The notes beneath the pieces were generated by a model. The model saw only the letters and a program-made list of their open reading frames with translations. It was not told where the DNA came from and did no database searches. Shown one piece after another: positions 38,448 through 50,460 of a stretch of DNA of 64,000 nucleotides. The DNA comes from Helopsaltes ochotensis (lineage: Eukaryota > Chordata > Aves > Passeriformes > Locustellidae). The stretch lies in assembly GCA_013400155.1 (NCBI GenBank), contig VXBM01000132.1:62001-126000 (forward strand), given 5' to 3'. The position numbers and the translations under genes are program-made. The number at the start of each line of letters is the position of its first letter. The first letter of the stretch is position 1.

Positions 38448-39566
38448 AAATATTAATCTTTTCTATTCAATATTGCTAACAAAAAGCCACTGATTTCTCA
38501 AATTCTTTGTATTACAGTTAGAAACCCCAAAGATGTGTTTTGTTGACACTTGAAGAATAATCTGTAATTGGCTATCTGTAAAAGTATTAACTTCAAATAC
38601 TAATCGTATATTACTCAAGATAACAAGTATATGTGTAATACTGCTTGGTATATGCAATTATAAAATGAGACAAAAGCTAGAAATTATGCCTCTCCTTATA
38701 AAGTGCAGGAATTTCTACTTGGTGTAAGAAACTGAAAGATTATAAAGGTAATAGATGCTTTTGCTTTTATTTTCTACCTGAAGACAATAAGGTGGAAAAG
38801 ACCAATAATTTTTTTAATCTCACAAAGTCATTGTCACAATTAATTCAGCAAAATTAACTACATCGTTCAATTATTGCTGCAATTCTTTTTTATATCATTA
38901 AAATTCATAGAGGTTGCTAAAACTCTGCTTACTGTTTGGGAAGTTCCATTAGGCAAAACATTAGTCATAGTCAGATGTGCCTCTAAACACAAAGATTTCG
39001 ATTTCATAGATTTCATACATGCTGTACTAATCATTTTTTCTTTTCTTTTCTACATAAGTGTCTCAGAAGATTAAGCAAAGACAAAAACAGAACACAGTAC
39101 TAGAATATACTTTTGTTACATCTGTGAACTGCACTGTATCTGAGAGGAGCATTACATTAATGCCGAGCTGAAATTATCTATTTTTATGCCTCTTTATTCA
39201 GCAGCAAAATCGTCCAGGTCTACTGATAGATTTTTGAAAAAAGATATTTAGTACTTAAAGAATTCACTAATATAAAAGAAGAATATTGTTATAAAAAAAG
39301 GCAACTAAACTATTCAACTTTTATATTTTACATTTTCTTGTAGATTTTTTCAGATTTCCTCCTGGCAAACATACACTCACTGGACAGTTTTGTCAGCGTT
39401 ATGTGCTCTGATATTTTGTAAAGTATGTCATGTAACCAGTGGATAAACGAGAAATGCTAATCTCTGGGGTTAGGCATGTAATGTACTTTAGCAAGCTACC
39501 ATACTGAAGTTACTCACGTTGATGCGTGCAGGATACAGGTGTTTCTAATTCCAAGCAGATACTTAC

Positions 39567-39683
39567 CTCTCTCTGTCTGGGGAGTAGTGGTCATCCATGA
39601 CACGGTGCCTGTCCATTCGGTTCAGGGTGTTGTAATGCGCCGGAGTAGAGCGAGTCCCTCGCAGTCCCTGATCCACATTCCGA
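39567..39683 (-). CDS. RIMS2: RIMS2 coding exon (RNVDQGLRGTRS... MDDHYSPDRE)
   Basis: This 117-nt exon follows TATCCTCAG and ends at AGAGAG|GTAAGT, a perfect donor. It reads RNVDQGLRGTRSTPAHY, then NTLN and RMDRHRVMDDHYSPDRE, leaving AG. The MDRHRVMDDHYSPDR core is a signature of RIM2. The phase 2 exit lets it join directly to 29412, 28749, 25023, 22531, 19089, 16621 or 15065. Joining straight to 15065 gives PDRE-R-NCEAADRQ, matching the short RIM2 form. A second GTGAGT about 45 nt downstream would read into an in-frame stop, so it is not a usable alternative donor. Confidence 0.97.
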
Positions 39684-40386
39684 CTGAGGATAAAAGACAT
39701 CACGTGCTAAGTTTTGAGTGTGCCTAGATGACATCCTCTCACTGGTTTGTATAATCAGTTATCAGCAATCATGTTGGTACCAAGATCTGTTAGCTGACCA
39801 GACTTCTACAAACATTTAAAGTAAAATAATTTTAAATTTTAAAGTAAAAAAAAAAAAAAATCTCATTTATAAAATGGTGCCAAGTCCATGATAGGGATAG
39901 AGTTGTCTTTTTTTTGTTCCAATATATTTCTTCTGGAAATAAGAGGAAAGCTTTTATTTTTTCTTCATTAAAAATGTTAATCTTTCACAACATTTTATTA
40001 CTCTTTCCAGACTTCAAGCAAAAATTCATTTCTGACAGAAACATACACTGTAAATGATTTTTCATGAGCTGTTGATTTTGGCTTTACTATAAAGATGTAA
40101 ACTGTAGTAAGACACAATGGCGACTTGTGGCTGTTACAGTACAGTGCAGCCTGCTGAAAACATTGTCATCTGAATTTAAAAATAGCTTCTTGTTATGCCC
40201 TGGAAAATTTACTCTGTATTCTCACTAGCAAAAAATATCAAAAAACCCATAACCATTTAATTAACTGTAAGTGGTACCCATAGTGCAGGCTTGGTTAAAG
40301 ACCACCAATCACCCAAACTAATTGAGACCAAAGATTTCCCTATCCACTGTTTTGTTTAGTTTATCTATCAATACCTACTGACTCAC

Positions 40387-40407
40387 CCAAACTTTACTTT
40401 TTGTGCT
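40387..40407 (-). CDS. RIMS2: Candidate 21-nt neural microexon (AQKVKF)
   Basis: A very long pyrimidine tract (minus strand, about 40445 to 40408) ends in TTTTACAG. After 21 nt comes the strong donor TTTGG|GTGAGT. In the phase set by the 42826 exon it encodes AQKVKF with split codons on both sides and keeps phase 2, so it can be added or skipped before the RNVDQG exon. A TGC lies 16-18 nt before the acceptor (plus 40423-40425). UGC just upstream of short exons is the known signature of SRRM4-dependent neuronal microexons. Insertion would add Lys-rich residues to the linker. No remembered isoform confirms it. Confidence 0.45.
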
Positions 40408-41068
40408 CTGTAAAACAAATCCGCAAGAATAGGAAAATAGGAGAAAATGCTTAACTATAATAATTGTTGGATAATGAAAACAATTGTTTTGTATCGACTT
40501 GAAAATAACAAATTCAAGTTTTAGACCAATAAATTCTTCTGTCTCCTGTCCTTTTCTGCAATCTGCACTAGTGTAAGCCTCAATTTCCTTTTTTTGTTTG
40601 TTTTTTTATCACTTAGTTCCCCTTTCCTTTCTTGTCACTTTGTCTGCCCTTTTGGTACCTGTCATACTTATCCTTTGTCATTTACCAATTTCTGACTTAG
40701 CGTTAATTTGTACGTGTATCCTTCACTGCTGCCATGACATTATTTCTGCATATAAGTTCTATAAAGATGTTGTATTACACGTAAACTTTTGCCTTCAGCT
40801 CCAACTCATTTGTCATTTTCCACTGGTATTCATGAATCCAAATATTGAGTTTACTTTGCCTAGTAAAGAGTAGCAAGAGCAGTAACAATTTCTTGTCACC
40901 TACAATGCATTGGCCTTTGGTGGAGTTTATTAACAAAATTAAGTAGGATTGAGGACTGCAAAATAGTTTCTAAGAAATAACAGCAATTTCTATGGCCCAA
41001 AACCCCATGTATCAGTATTGGGAAATCTCTGGGCATGCAGAATGCTCACTGCAGAAGAACAAATTCAC

Positions 41069-41137
41069 CTGAATAGGGTGCAAATGTGATTGATAATTCT
41101 TATGGATTTCCTGAGTATACCTGCATTTTCAGTAGAA
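41069..41137 (-). CDS. RIMS2: Candidate 69-nt cassette exon between SPSVPPPQ and RNVDQG exons
   Basis: The acceptor is a clean pyrimidine run ending CTTTTTTAG, and the donor is TTCAG|GTGAAT. The 69 nt are open in the only frame set by the upstream exon (phase 2 in, phase 2 out) and encode a basic, amphipathic peptide including STENAGILRKSIRIINHI. An internal donor-like GCAG|GTATAC after 17 nt would shift the frame. The splice sites and phase argue for an exon. The peptide is not Ser/Pro-rich like its neighbours and I do not recognise it, so chance remains quite possible. Confidence 0.3.
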
Positions 41138-42825
41138 CTAAAAAAGATATTTCTGTAACCCATAGATTATACTTCTTGTCTACAAATCCTCAAGCTCTCA
41201 TAACCCAATTTTCTGAGCTCAACAAGTCCTCAAATAATTGGTTTGGTGTGTGGACAGGGAAATATTACACAAATAATGCATTTGATTCTGACATTGTAGG
41301 AAACAGCTGCAATAAATTCATAACTCTATTTAAAAATTTAGCTTTAGGAAATTTAAAAAGCAAGCGATTTTGAACATGCAAAGAAATCCAGGACTATAAC
41401 AAAAAGAAAAGTAGATTTTTCAATGATGTTAAACATTAATTACCAGTTTGGGTAAAAGTTCTGCACAAATGCACAGAGCATGCACGAAGACAGGAAAACA
41501 CAGAAACACAAACATACACACAAAGAGATTTTGATCGCATTTATGTCTATATCTGAGACAAATAACCTTTGGAGATTTAGCTTAGGCAACTACTTAGGCT
41601 GAAATCAGTATAGTAAAAATCAGAACAGGCCCATTTGTGTCTACCTTTTATGTCTCATTTCAAGTCAGGCTGACTTGGTTTCAGATGGGTTTAGGTTTCA
41701 AGTACAAACACACAGACTCTGTGTGTTAACTGTATGAGATGATGTGGGATAATGTGGAATCCTAATACCTCACTAATGCAAAAGGATATCATATAGGCTA
41801 CATCCTTTATAGGAAATGGTAAGTAAAAACTTAAGTAAGACACTATGCAGTCAAGAGAATTTTAACTTAACAAAAAGAGCAAAGATAACAGAAAGGAAAT
41901 CAGAACACAAGAGAATTGGGATGACTGCAAGAAAGGGAGAGGAGCATGTACCTGCCAGGAAATATCGGATTACAGATCTTAAGTATTAAAGGGGAATTTT
42001 GAACATTATAGGCAAAAGAGAGAACTTCCATTTCCATTTCAACTGAATTACATCATCTGGAAACCCACCCACACATAGCAACAGAAATGCTGGAAAACAG
42101 GTTTCATTCTCATTTACATCTGTCTGTCTGCTTCCTTTCTCTTAAGAAAGTTCATCCTGTAGAGCATTAAATCAATTGTTAGGTGTTATCCAGAAGTACT
42201 AGCTTTAGGAAGAAATTTCCTGGTCTGATTTTCTCAAGATAAATAGTTATCAGATATCTTCCAAGATCAGGGGTTGATATCTCTCACTATAAAATTGTAT
42301 GTCTGTCAGTTTATTCTTGATGATTTAGAAGTATAAAAAAATAGTAGAAAGGAAGCTACTATGGGCAGCAAGGGAGGCACCCCAGAATCTTAATTCTACA
42401 GAAATTAAAGGGTTGAAAATATCCACTGTCATATGAATGCTAAGGAAATATCAAACTATCACATACTATAAAACATGGCACCTGTAAATAGCTCCAGAAA
42501 ATCAAAATGTGGAGAGATATTTTTCTTTCCTTAGATTGGACTGTATTGAATTTTGATGAAAAGCTAGATATAAATAGGCAGAAGTATGATACTATTATGT
42601 AATCATATAAAAATAATATAGTAATAATAAACCATAAATAACACAGAGTTATATATAAATTAGGCACATCACTCTAATATAAGAAAAACCAGTATTGGCT
42701 TTACGTAATTTTGTAAGATCTAACCAATTTGCTGCCATTTTGAAAGCCTGGAGAATATTTCCAGTATTGGTGCAAGATCAATACCACTTTGATTTATACA
42801 ACTGCAGAGTTAAACAAGAGTTTAC

Positions 42826-42982
42826 CTTTGTGGGGGAGGGACACTGGGAGACCACGATCTAGTCCGTCCTATACTATCTCCACGGTGAGGGGACCCTGAT
42901 CGAGAACAATGATTAGATGACATTACTTGTTCTGGCACTGATAGTGTTGAACTTTGAAGATCTCTCCCATTATGTCGGTAAT
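42826..42982 (-). CDS. RIMS2: RIMS2 coding exon (DYRHNGRDLQSSTLS... SPSVPPPQ)
   Basis: This 157-nt exon follows a CTTTTTAG acceptor and ends at CAAAG|GTAAAC. Its peptide contains YRHNGRDLQSSTLSVPEQ, then VMSSNHC and SRSGSPHRGDSIGR, and ends in TRSWSPSVPPPQ. These are hallmark RIM2 linker segments, rich in Ser-Pro and basic residues, predicted to be disordered and likely phosphorylated. It enters in phase 1 and leaves in phase 2 (AG left over). All following accepted junctions down to 13773 are phase 2. The middle (SRSGSPHRGDSIG) differs from the human sequence I remember (SPSGSPHRVDVIG), as expected for a loop under weak constraint. Confidence 0.97.
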
Positions 42983-44699
42983 CTAAAAAGAAATGCAAAT
43001 ATTCAGTGAATCTGAAGTTGCACTTTTCAACTTCCTGCCATATCTGTAGTAGTGAGAAACTCAATAAAAGATGGGATTTCATCAAGAATGTTATCGTGTT
43101 CTTAGGTTTTATAATAAAATGTATGTACGTAAAGTTGGCTGCTGTTGTTATGCTTTGTTTAAGTACAATTACAGTTCCTACAGTTATATTTTAAAAGCAT
43201 AGAAAATACTACCTTGCACCAAACTGGGGACTTACCATTTATGGTTAATACGATGTATTAATAATAATTTAAATACAACTGATTTTTCCTTAGAATAAAA
43301 AAAGTTAATTATTGCAGTTTTAGTTCAAATTATACTGCAAAGTTGTATATACTGTTTTTCAAATAGAAATGTCCATTATTAAAAATTAATCCAAAATTTA
43401 GTTTACAAATTTGGAATAGGAAGCTACTATGGAGTTCAATAATGAGATCAGGTTCAAGAAGGATTTGTATTTCAGAAACAATTAAAGTAACAATAACTCA
43501 ATGACAACAGATTTCACTCACAATTCTGAACTAAAAAACACCGTTCTTTCACAAATAGCAAGCACCCTGCCTAATCTTGAATAAGCCTAATAGGAGGCAT
43601 AAATGGTCTAAGCAAACGCCTCCAAGTTACACTGGCCTAAAAGGCTACTACATGGACATTTAATACAGGCTTTTAACAAAAATCTTTTTTAAAAGCTGGA
43701 TGTATTAAAAGTAATTGTCTTCATCTAATTGAAAAATTTGAATTCGTTGCCCCATGGTGCAATATTCTCTGTGAAAAAAAAGATACTAGATATACAGCAA
43801 TTGCAACTAGATTTCCCCAAATTTTGTGAGGATGATATTAAAACATAATGATAAGAAATTGAAGACTTGCAATTGTTAACCTGATTATAATGCTTAGCAG
43901 GAATAGGTCTTCAGAGAGTTCCTGGTGGCTATGATATAACAACTGATATAACTGATTTCTTTGTTTTGAAGACAGTAACCAAGTAAAGAATACTTAGAGA
44001 GATCCACCCGGCACTGGAAAAATTCTGGCTCATGCAACTGTTATACTTTTCCCATGAGAATCTTCCAAGAGTACAATAATCTTCTGCTCATGACTTTTCT
44101 TTTTTTTTCTTCCTGGAAAATGTTCATTAGGACCTAAACAAAACCTTATTAATTCATTCCACTTTACAGTTCCAAGGATATTCAATACTTTCAACTGAGT
44201 ACTCATATTTAATGTATGGCTTTATAACCAAGGATATACATAAACAATTCTAATTCATAAATAATTTCTTCCTCTTGTATGTAGGTGTAAACTGCTTTGT
44301 GTGCATCTGGTATGTGTACATAAAGGGGAAAAAAAAGCCCATCATCATTACATTACACTAGTATAATGATGCTGAAGATACACAGTCTCTCCTCACTACA
44401 CAGCAGTCAAATCATGTTGTGTGTATCCTCAGCTAAGAGTCAGAAATGAAATAAAGACTTTTATCTGGAAGACTTTTATATATGAAGTAAATTTATTATC
44501 GTAAGCACTGACAAAACATACAGGAGCCAGTGCAACAAAATTCTGAAATCACCAAAAGCAAGATGGGAAATTTTCTGTGTTTGAAACAAGGTGTTATTCA
44601 CTCACTATTAAAGGATAGGAGATAAATAAATAAATTTTTTGCAACTCAGTCTGGAAATCAATACACTCTGAAATTCTTCAATTCTTTAACCAGAAGTAA

Positions 44700-45348
44700 A
44701 AGCTAAAGTAACAGTAGTGGAGAGCCCACCCTGCAGAAGACTCTTGGCAGGACCTGTGGACCTGTGGAGAGAGAAGCCCACCCTGAAGCAGGTTTGCTGG
44801 GAGGACTTGTGACCCACAACAGTTTGTTCCTGAAGGACTGCACCCTATGGGAGGGACTCCTGCTGGAGCAGTTAATGAGAAACTGCAGCCCATGGATGAA
44901 CTGACGCTGAAGAAGTTCATGAAGGACTGTCTCCCATGAGAGGGACCTCACTCTGGAGGAGAGCACTAGATCTGAGGAGGAGGGAGTGGCACAGAAAATG
45001 TGTGATAAACTGACTGTAACCCCCATTCCCATCTCCCTGTCCCGCTGAGAGGGAGGAGGTAGAGAACCAGGAGTGAAGTTGGGACCACATGAGGAAGGGG
45101 TGGGGGGAAAGTTTTGAAATTTCAGGGGGTTATTTTCTCATTATCCTACTCTGATTTTATTGGCAATAAAATAATTTCTCTGAGTTGTCTGTTTTGCCCA
45201 TGACCGTAACTGGTGAGTGATCTCTTCCTGTCCTTATCTCGACCCACAAGTCTTCCATTATACTTTCTCTCCCATGTCCAGCTCATGAGGGCAGCGATGG
45301 AGCCGTGTTGGTAGCCACTTGGCACCTAGCCAAGGTCAATCCACCACA
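44700..45348 (+). mobile_element. Avian LTR fragment (R-U5 end intact)
   Basis: A moderately GC-rich block with imperfect internal repeats of the type GGAGGACTTGTGAC / GAAGGACTGCACCC / GAAGGACTGTCTCCC stands out from the AT-rich intron. It has AATAAA at 45165-45170, a GTGAGTGATCTC segment, and ends AATCCACCACA, the usual CA terminus. I recognise the overall pattern as a common avian LTR family. The left end is not defined and no target duplication was found, so it is probably 5'-truncated or diverged. Antisense to RIMS2. Confidence 0.7.
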
Positions 45349-46466
45349 CATAAATGAGCAGCAAGTTATGATAAACTTCTAGATATTGAAATAAAAAACA
45401 TGATTTACAGTACAGACACAGAGAAAAATATTGTCTTATTATCCTAATAATGCATACCTACTGACAGAAAAGACATACTTTTTGTATTCTGCATACACAA
45501 GAATTTGTTGCATTTGGAGATGGAAAACAATGTAGAGTAGTAATATGAAGTAATAGGTAAATTCTTTTTAAAAAATCAGTAGTTTATATAATATTTGGTA
45601 TGTAGAAACATCAAAGTATGAGGGGAATGAACAATACCATAAGGTTTTCTAGGTGAATAAACATAATGAAGGGTAAGATAATAAATTAACAAAACACAAA
45701 CAAAAACCTCTTTTAAAATGCTAAAAAAGGCTGAAAAATTCATAGAAGTGAGAACAAGTAAATCAAAATTACTGAATTTGTTAAGTCTGCACATAGAAAC
45801 AAATTAATTACTTTGGAACAAAAATCCTCCTCCAGCTCTAATTTGTTATTGTAGTTGACCACTTGAGCAGTATTGTTGCAATAAATCAAAATATATGACT
45901 TTGTAATTAACTGTCAAGTCTAATCCTGATCAAATAAGGGCTTTGCTTCAGTTTGGAGGCAGACATGCAGTGCTTTCTGGTAACTAACACTGGTACTGCT
46001 GCCCTATAAGAATAACAAAGGCAGAAACAATCAGCATTCCTAAAAATTTTGCTAAATTTTGATACATTTTTGCTACATTTTTTGAAGAAAACTAGATGTG
46101 TTTAGCTGTGATCAAAGAAATAGATTAATATTGTCTAATAATATTGTTGCCAGAATATAAACTTTGACATTTATAATTCATTTACCCAAAACAGAAATTA
46201 TTATATTTACAAACCCCTCTTTTGCCAACAGGTCACACATTGAAAAGCAACTGTTTGAGTAAGACAACCCACTGACATGGGTTAATGAGGTAATTTCAAA
46301 GCTATGCTTCAGTTTTGTATAGTTAATGTAGCTCTGATTTAACTGCCTGTACTGTAGGTATGATTTAACTTGCAATTTCAAAAATATTGCACATCCTGGA
46401 AATAAGGTTAGAGAAGGTAAGTAAAAATATTTTCTTGTGAAAACAAATTATAGACAGAAAAAAAAC

Positions 46467-46493
46467 AGGTCATAAAGACAGGTCAGCTTGACC
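46467..46493. promoter_or_regulatory. Palindromic nuclear-receptor site (oestrogen-response-element core) with extra half site
   Basis: GGTCAGCTTGACC at 46481-46493 is a perfect GGTCAnnnTGACC inverted repeat, the core bound by oestrogen receptors. A further AGGTCA half site lies at 46467-46472. The 10 fixed bases are not rare enough to exclude chance in a window of this size. Confidence 0.3.
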
Positions 46494-48300
46494 AACGAGT
46501 TGCTATTGAGCAAAGCAGATAGTAATTTATAGCAGTAGTAAAAATAGGATAAACATTATCCTGCTTGCAGCTATAAATATTGAGTCATTACCATAGAATC
46601 AAAGGCTCTATAACTATGGCAAGCCTCTTAAATCAACATAGAGAGTACACAGAACCTGATAATCAGTGTAGGGATAATCAGTGATAAACAACTGTGAGCT
46701 GCAGACACCTAAAAGACAGGCACATGACAAAGATAACTGCAACGCCACCACCTTCTTCTTTCATGAGAAGGTTTCATTAAAAACTGATACATGTGAAAGA
46801 GGGATTTTACAAAGCACACTAAATACAGCTTCTTCAGACCGGAAGTTTTAGTTTTATCTGATTTGAGAGAGACTATTAATATATTTGACTCAAAGTATTA
46901 ATCCACACAGCATAGCTGTACTGTGCTAATATTATGCTATGCAGGGTACATGTTCAGTAAATACCGATGCTTGAATTGTTATTAAATTATGAATCTTTCA
47001 GGCACAAAATTGCAGAAAATCACAAACTTCCAAATATTAGGTTCACATCAACGGCCCTAAAATAGCCCCAAAAAGAATTAATTGAAGCATACTAATGAAG
47101 ATTTTAATTTAAATGCCTTGCTGCTTGATTTACTTGAAAGAAACTCTTAGTATGAAAATTGTTCTAGAATGGCTGTTTATCACAGGCGACATAATTGACT
47201 TGTTTCTGACACTGATGCTAAGTGGTGTTTTCTCCACTTTAGCATCTGTACTTGATTGAGGCGTCAAGCTCACATATTTAACTTTTTAACACTCACAGTG
47301 GTTGGGCTTAGAACAAGCACTAATTAAAAAAAATTATATAATCAAATTGCCAGAAATGCTTAACATACCAAAATTTCACACATGGGCACTTTGGAGAGAG
47401 TTCAGTTCTTTCATCCAAATGTGCTCAGATTCTAGGACAATTTGAACATGTAAATGAAGAATTTAGATGTCCTCTAAAAAAATTTTTGACAGTCACTGAT
47501 CAAATAAATTGAATTATTAATATCTGAATACTTTATAAGTTGAAGATACATTATATATTGCTTTGGGGATTTTTTTTTTTTTATCAAAATATTATTCTGA
47601 AAATGAATGTACTGTGAAAGGAATCAGTAAATTTTACAGTAGGAACAACTGGTTACTGGTTACTTGTTGCATAGCAACTCAGTTCCTCACAGGTATATTT
47701 AGCTCTACAGAACTAATTGTATTTATGGGCCCATTACACTTGAGACAATTCTTTTCTTATGGAAAAGCATTCCCACACAGTAATAAACTAGAGCTTGCTG
47801 AGTTTTCAGTACCCAGCATGACATGCAAATCTTGGGGAATAAAACTCAAACCACCACAGGTACTATAAGGATGTTTCTTCCTAGTTAAGCCCTCATCCAC
47901 GTATATTTGAATCTGTCCAGCAAGTCCCCCAAATTAGCCTCCTCTTCACACTGCTGGTTGGAATTTATCAGTCTTTTCTTGTAGCATTTCGATTTTAGAA
48001 GTGCTCTTCACTACAACTGTAACCCACCCTAAGGAGTCTTTACTTTATGTGAGAAGTATGCACTAAGAGCATCTCTGGTAGGAATGCAACCTCATTGCAA
48101 TTTTCATTGCCTATTTATGTCTTTGTCACTCCATAGATGTAGGGCTGTGGCAGAATATAAACTAACACACCAAGCTCATACTTCCTTAACTTTCCCCAAA
48201 GAGCATGCAATTGATAATTATTAATAATCTGAAAATAGAACTTGAATCAAGTTACATCTTTACTTTCAAAGCGGAGTAGTACAGCTTGTATTTAAAAATA

Positions 48301-48322
48301 GTTTTGACTAGTTTTGACTAGT
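48301..48322. repeat. Tandem duplication, 10-bp unit
   Basis: GTTTTGACTA occurs twice in a row. Confidence 0.85.
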
Positions 48323-50398
48323 ATAAAGAAAAGCATAGAGAGAATTTGGGTGTTTGAAGAGAAAGATGATTTGTCAGCTGAGGAAATGACACTTAAGAAT
48401 TTCTTTATTTTTTTAAATAATAAAAGTATTACATTCAAAATTAAAATAAGAGAATTAACATGTAAAATGGAAAGTATACGTTACAAAATAAAACTAAAAA
48501 TGCAAGAAAAGCTCAAAAAATTATAAAAATGTGTAAAGAACTTCAGGCATAAAGTTGTAAATAATATATGCATTATTTGTTTGAAAGAAAGGAAAATGGT
48601 TAAAGATCCATTGATCTAGGGGGTCAGCTTACCAACTATTTAATATGGCTTGAATTTCAGTCTGGGAGGGGAATTTTTGTGATAACATAGACGAACCTTT
48701 TTAACTCAAGGGAGAGCCAAGAAAGAGCAGATTTTAGAGCAGGGTATTATGTATCAATTTCAATAAAATAAAAACCTTGTCATTGTTTATGTCTGAAATT
48801 ACTGGGCTTTTGGGTCATTACAGGCTCCCATTTAGGGCTAGCTAGTGATCTACAATGAAATCCGTATTTTAGTAGGGATAGATGTAATCCACTCTGTGGG
48901 CTAATGCTGTAGGGTGTCTTTCTATAGGCAGTTGATTTCCATCTGTAAACAAAGTATTTTCTGCATCTGCTTTGAAAAGCAATCACCCACAAAATTCAGG
49001 CATAAAAAAATCAGCCCATGTTATCAGCAAATAGAGAAAAAGACATTTCCTCTGCAGCAAAGGCTGCAACTTGACAGTGAAAGAATTCTTTTGAACAAAG
49101 GATTCCTCAGGTGTTTTGAGAAATGAAGCAAAAATGGATAACTGCTTTTCATCCTTCTTCAAACACAGAAATATTTTTGTAAGTTCAATAGTAAATTCTG
49201 TACTGATGGTTACTATTTTTTCCTAATTTACTTGGCTCTAACTATCCTCTGAATAAATAACTCCTTTGTATTCTTATTTGCTCCTGAAATGTACAGCTAT
49301 CTTCTGCATAATGATAAAAATCTCTTTCCACTTGGAAATACTCTTCTCTATAGAGACTTGTAATGCAGTCTATGCAGAATTCACAGCCTTACATTCTTCC
49401 ATGATTTATCCTTTGAAACGTATCTCAGATTACAAGTGTTTCATAATATATAATCTGTTGTAATGCAGATGAGATATTGGTATAGAACTGAATTTTAAAC
49501 ATTAATATCTTACTTGATATTTTAGTATTAAAAAAACAATAGGCGAGAATTTTATAATTAAATGGTCATCACTATATATGTCTCTGTTCAAAAAGTCTGA
49601 TTCAGTAGGTTGCTTATATTCCCTAGGTTCAACAGACACTAGAAAGTATCTGGGAAGAGAACTATTCAGAAATTATAGTCCATATTAATTGAATTTTCTA
49701 ACTGTAATGCGTGCTTAACTTTGGACATTAGAAAGAAAAGAAAAAAACACCCAAAAAGCCAACCTGCCTTTCACTGAGTTGCATTTATTGTTATAATATA
49801 AATGATATTTTGTAAACCTTTCTGGCATTTAAAAAAATCAATATAAAATAGTGTATTGCTTTTATCAAAAAGGATGTAACAGCATTCTAAAGGGCAGGTG
49901 TAGATGCTGATGTACTCCCACCCAGAACTGCTGATAAAAGACAACTTTGAGGGCCAAGGTTTATAGTTCAGGACACAAAATAAATGCTTTAAATTGTTTG
50001 AGACCAATCTAAAGGCATAACCAGGACTGCTAATGCTGCTCATTCCACTATTCTATGGTAAGATTAATGCCAGCAAGGATGAAATATAATAGAGACTCTA
50101 TTCTAGTGTTTCCCAAGATGAATGTATATTATATTTTAAGAGAGCTATTTTAGAATCTACTAAAAAAATTGCTTTTTAAATATGTAATATGTTATAACCC
50201 TTTCTGACTATTGCTGTTGGAGAATACATGTGTAGCCAGAAAAAAAAAATGAAGTTTTTCAATCTGTTTATCACTATTTTCTTAAAAGTCTTTCCTGTTG
50301 ACAGAAACAACAGACTGAAGTTTATTACATTTGTCTAAGCATACTAAGATCCAAGCCACAAGAAGGGATAGATTTTGTAAATAATTTTTCCAAGAGGT

Positions 50399-50460
50399 CA
50401 TAAAATCACAGAATGGTTTGAATTGGAAGGGAACTTTAAAGGACATGGAGTCAACCATTA
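50399..50460 (-). mobile_element. Short CR1 LINE 3'-end fragment
   Basis: AAAATCACAGAATGGTTTG followed by AATTGGAAGGGAACTTTAAA is the reverse complement of the CR1 3' terminus. About 60 bp remain. Confidence 0.65.

Larger units (their letters stand above)
29413..39566 (-). other. RIMS2: RIMS2 intron, 10.2 kb
   Basis: Mostly AT-rich, with the antisense coding-like block at 30890-31105, a CR1 fragment at 31859-32100 and the long T tract at 32549-32615. No RIMS2 exon of good quality was found in it. Confidence 0.85.
39684..42825 (-). other. RIMS2: RIMS2 intron, 3.1 kb, with two candidate small exons
   Basis: Contains the candidates at 41069-41137 and 40387-40407; otherwise plain intronic sequence. 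Confidence 0.85.

Noticed and set aside
41447..41463. Excellent pyrimidine tract and TGTGCAG acceptor followed 17 nt later by ACTG|GTAATT
   Set aside because: 17 nt would shift the frame in any allowed phase; no better donor nearby.
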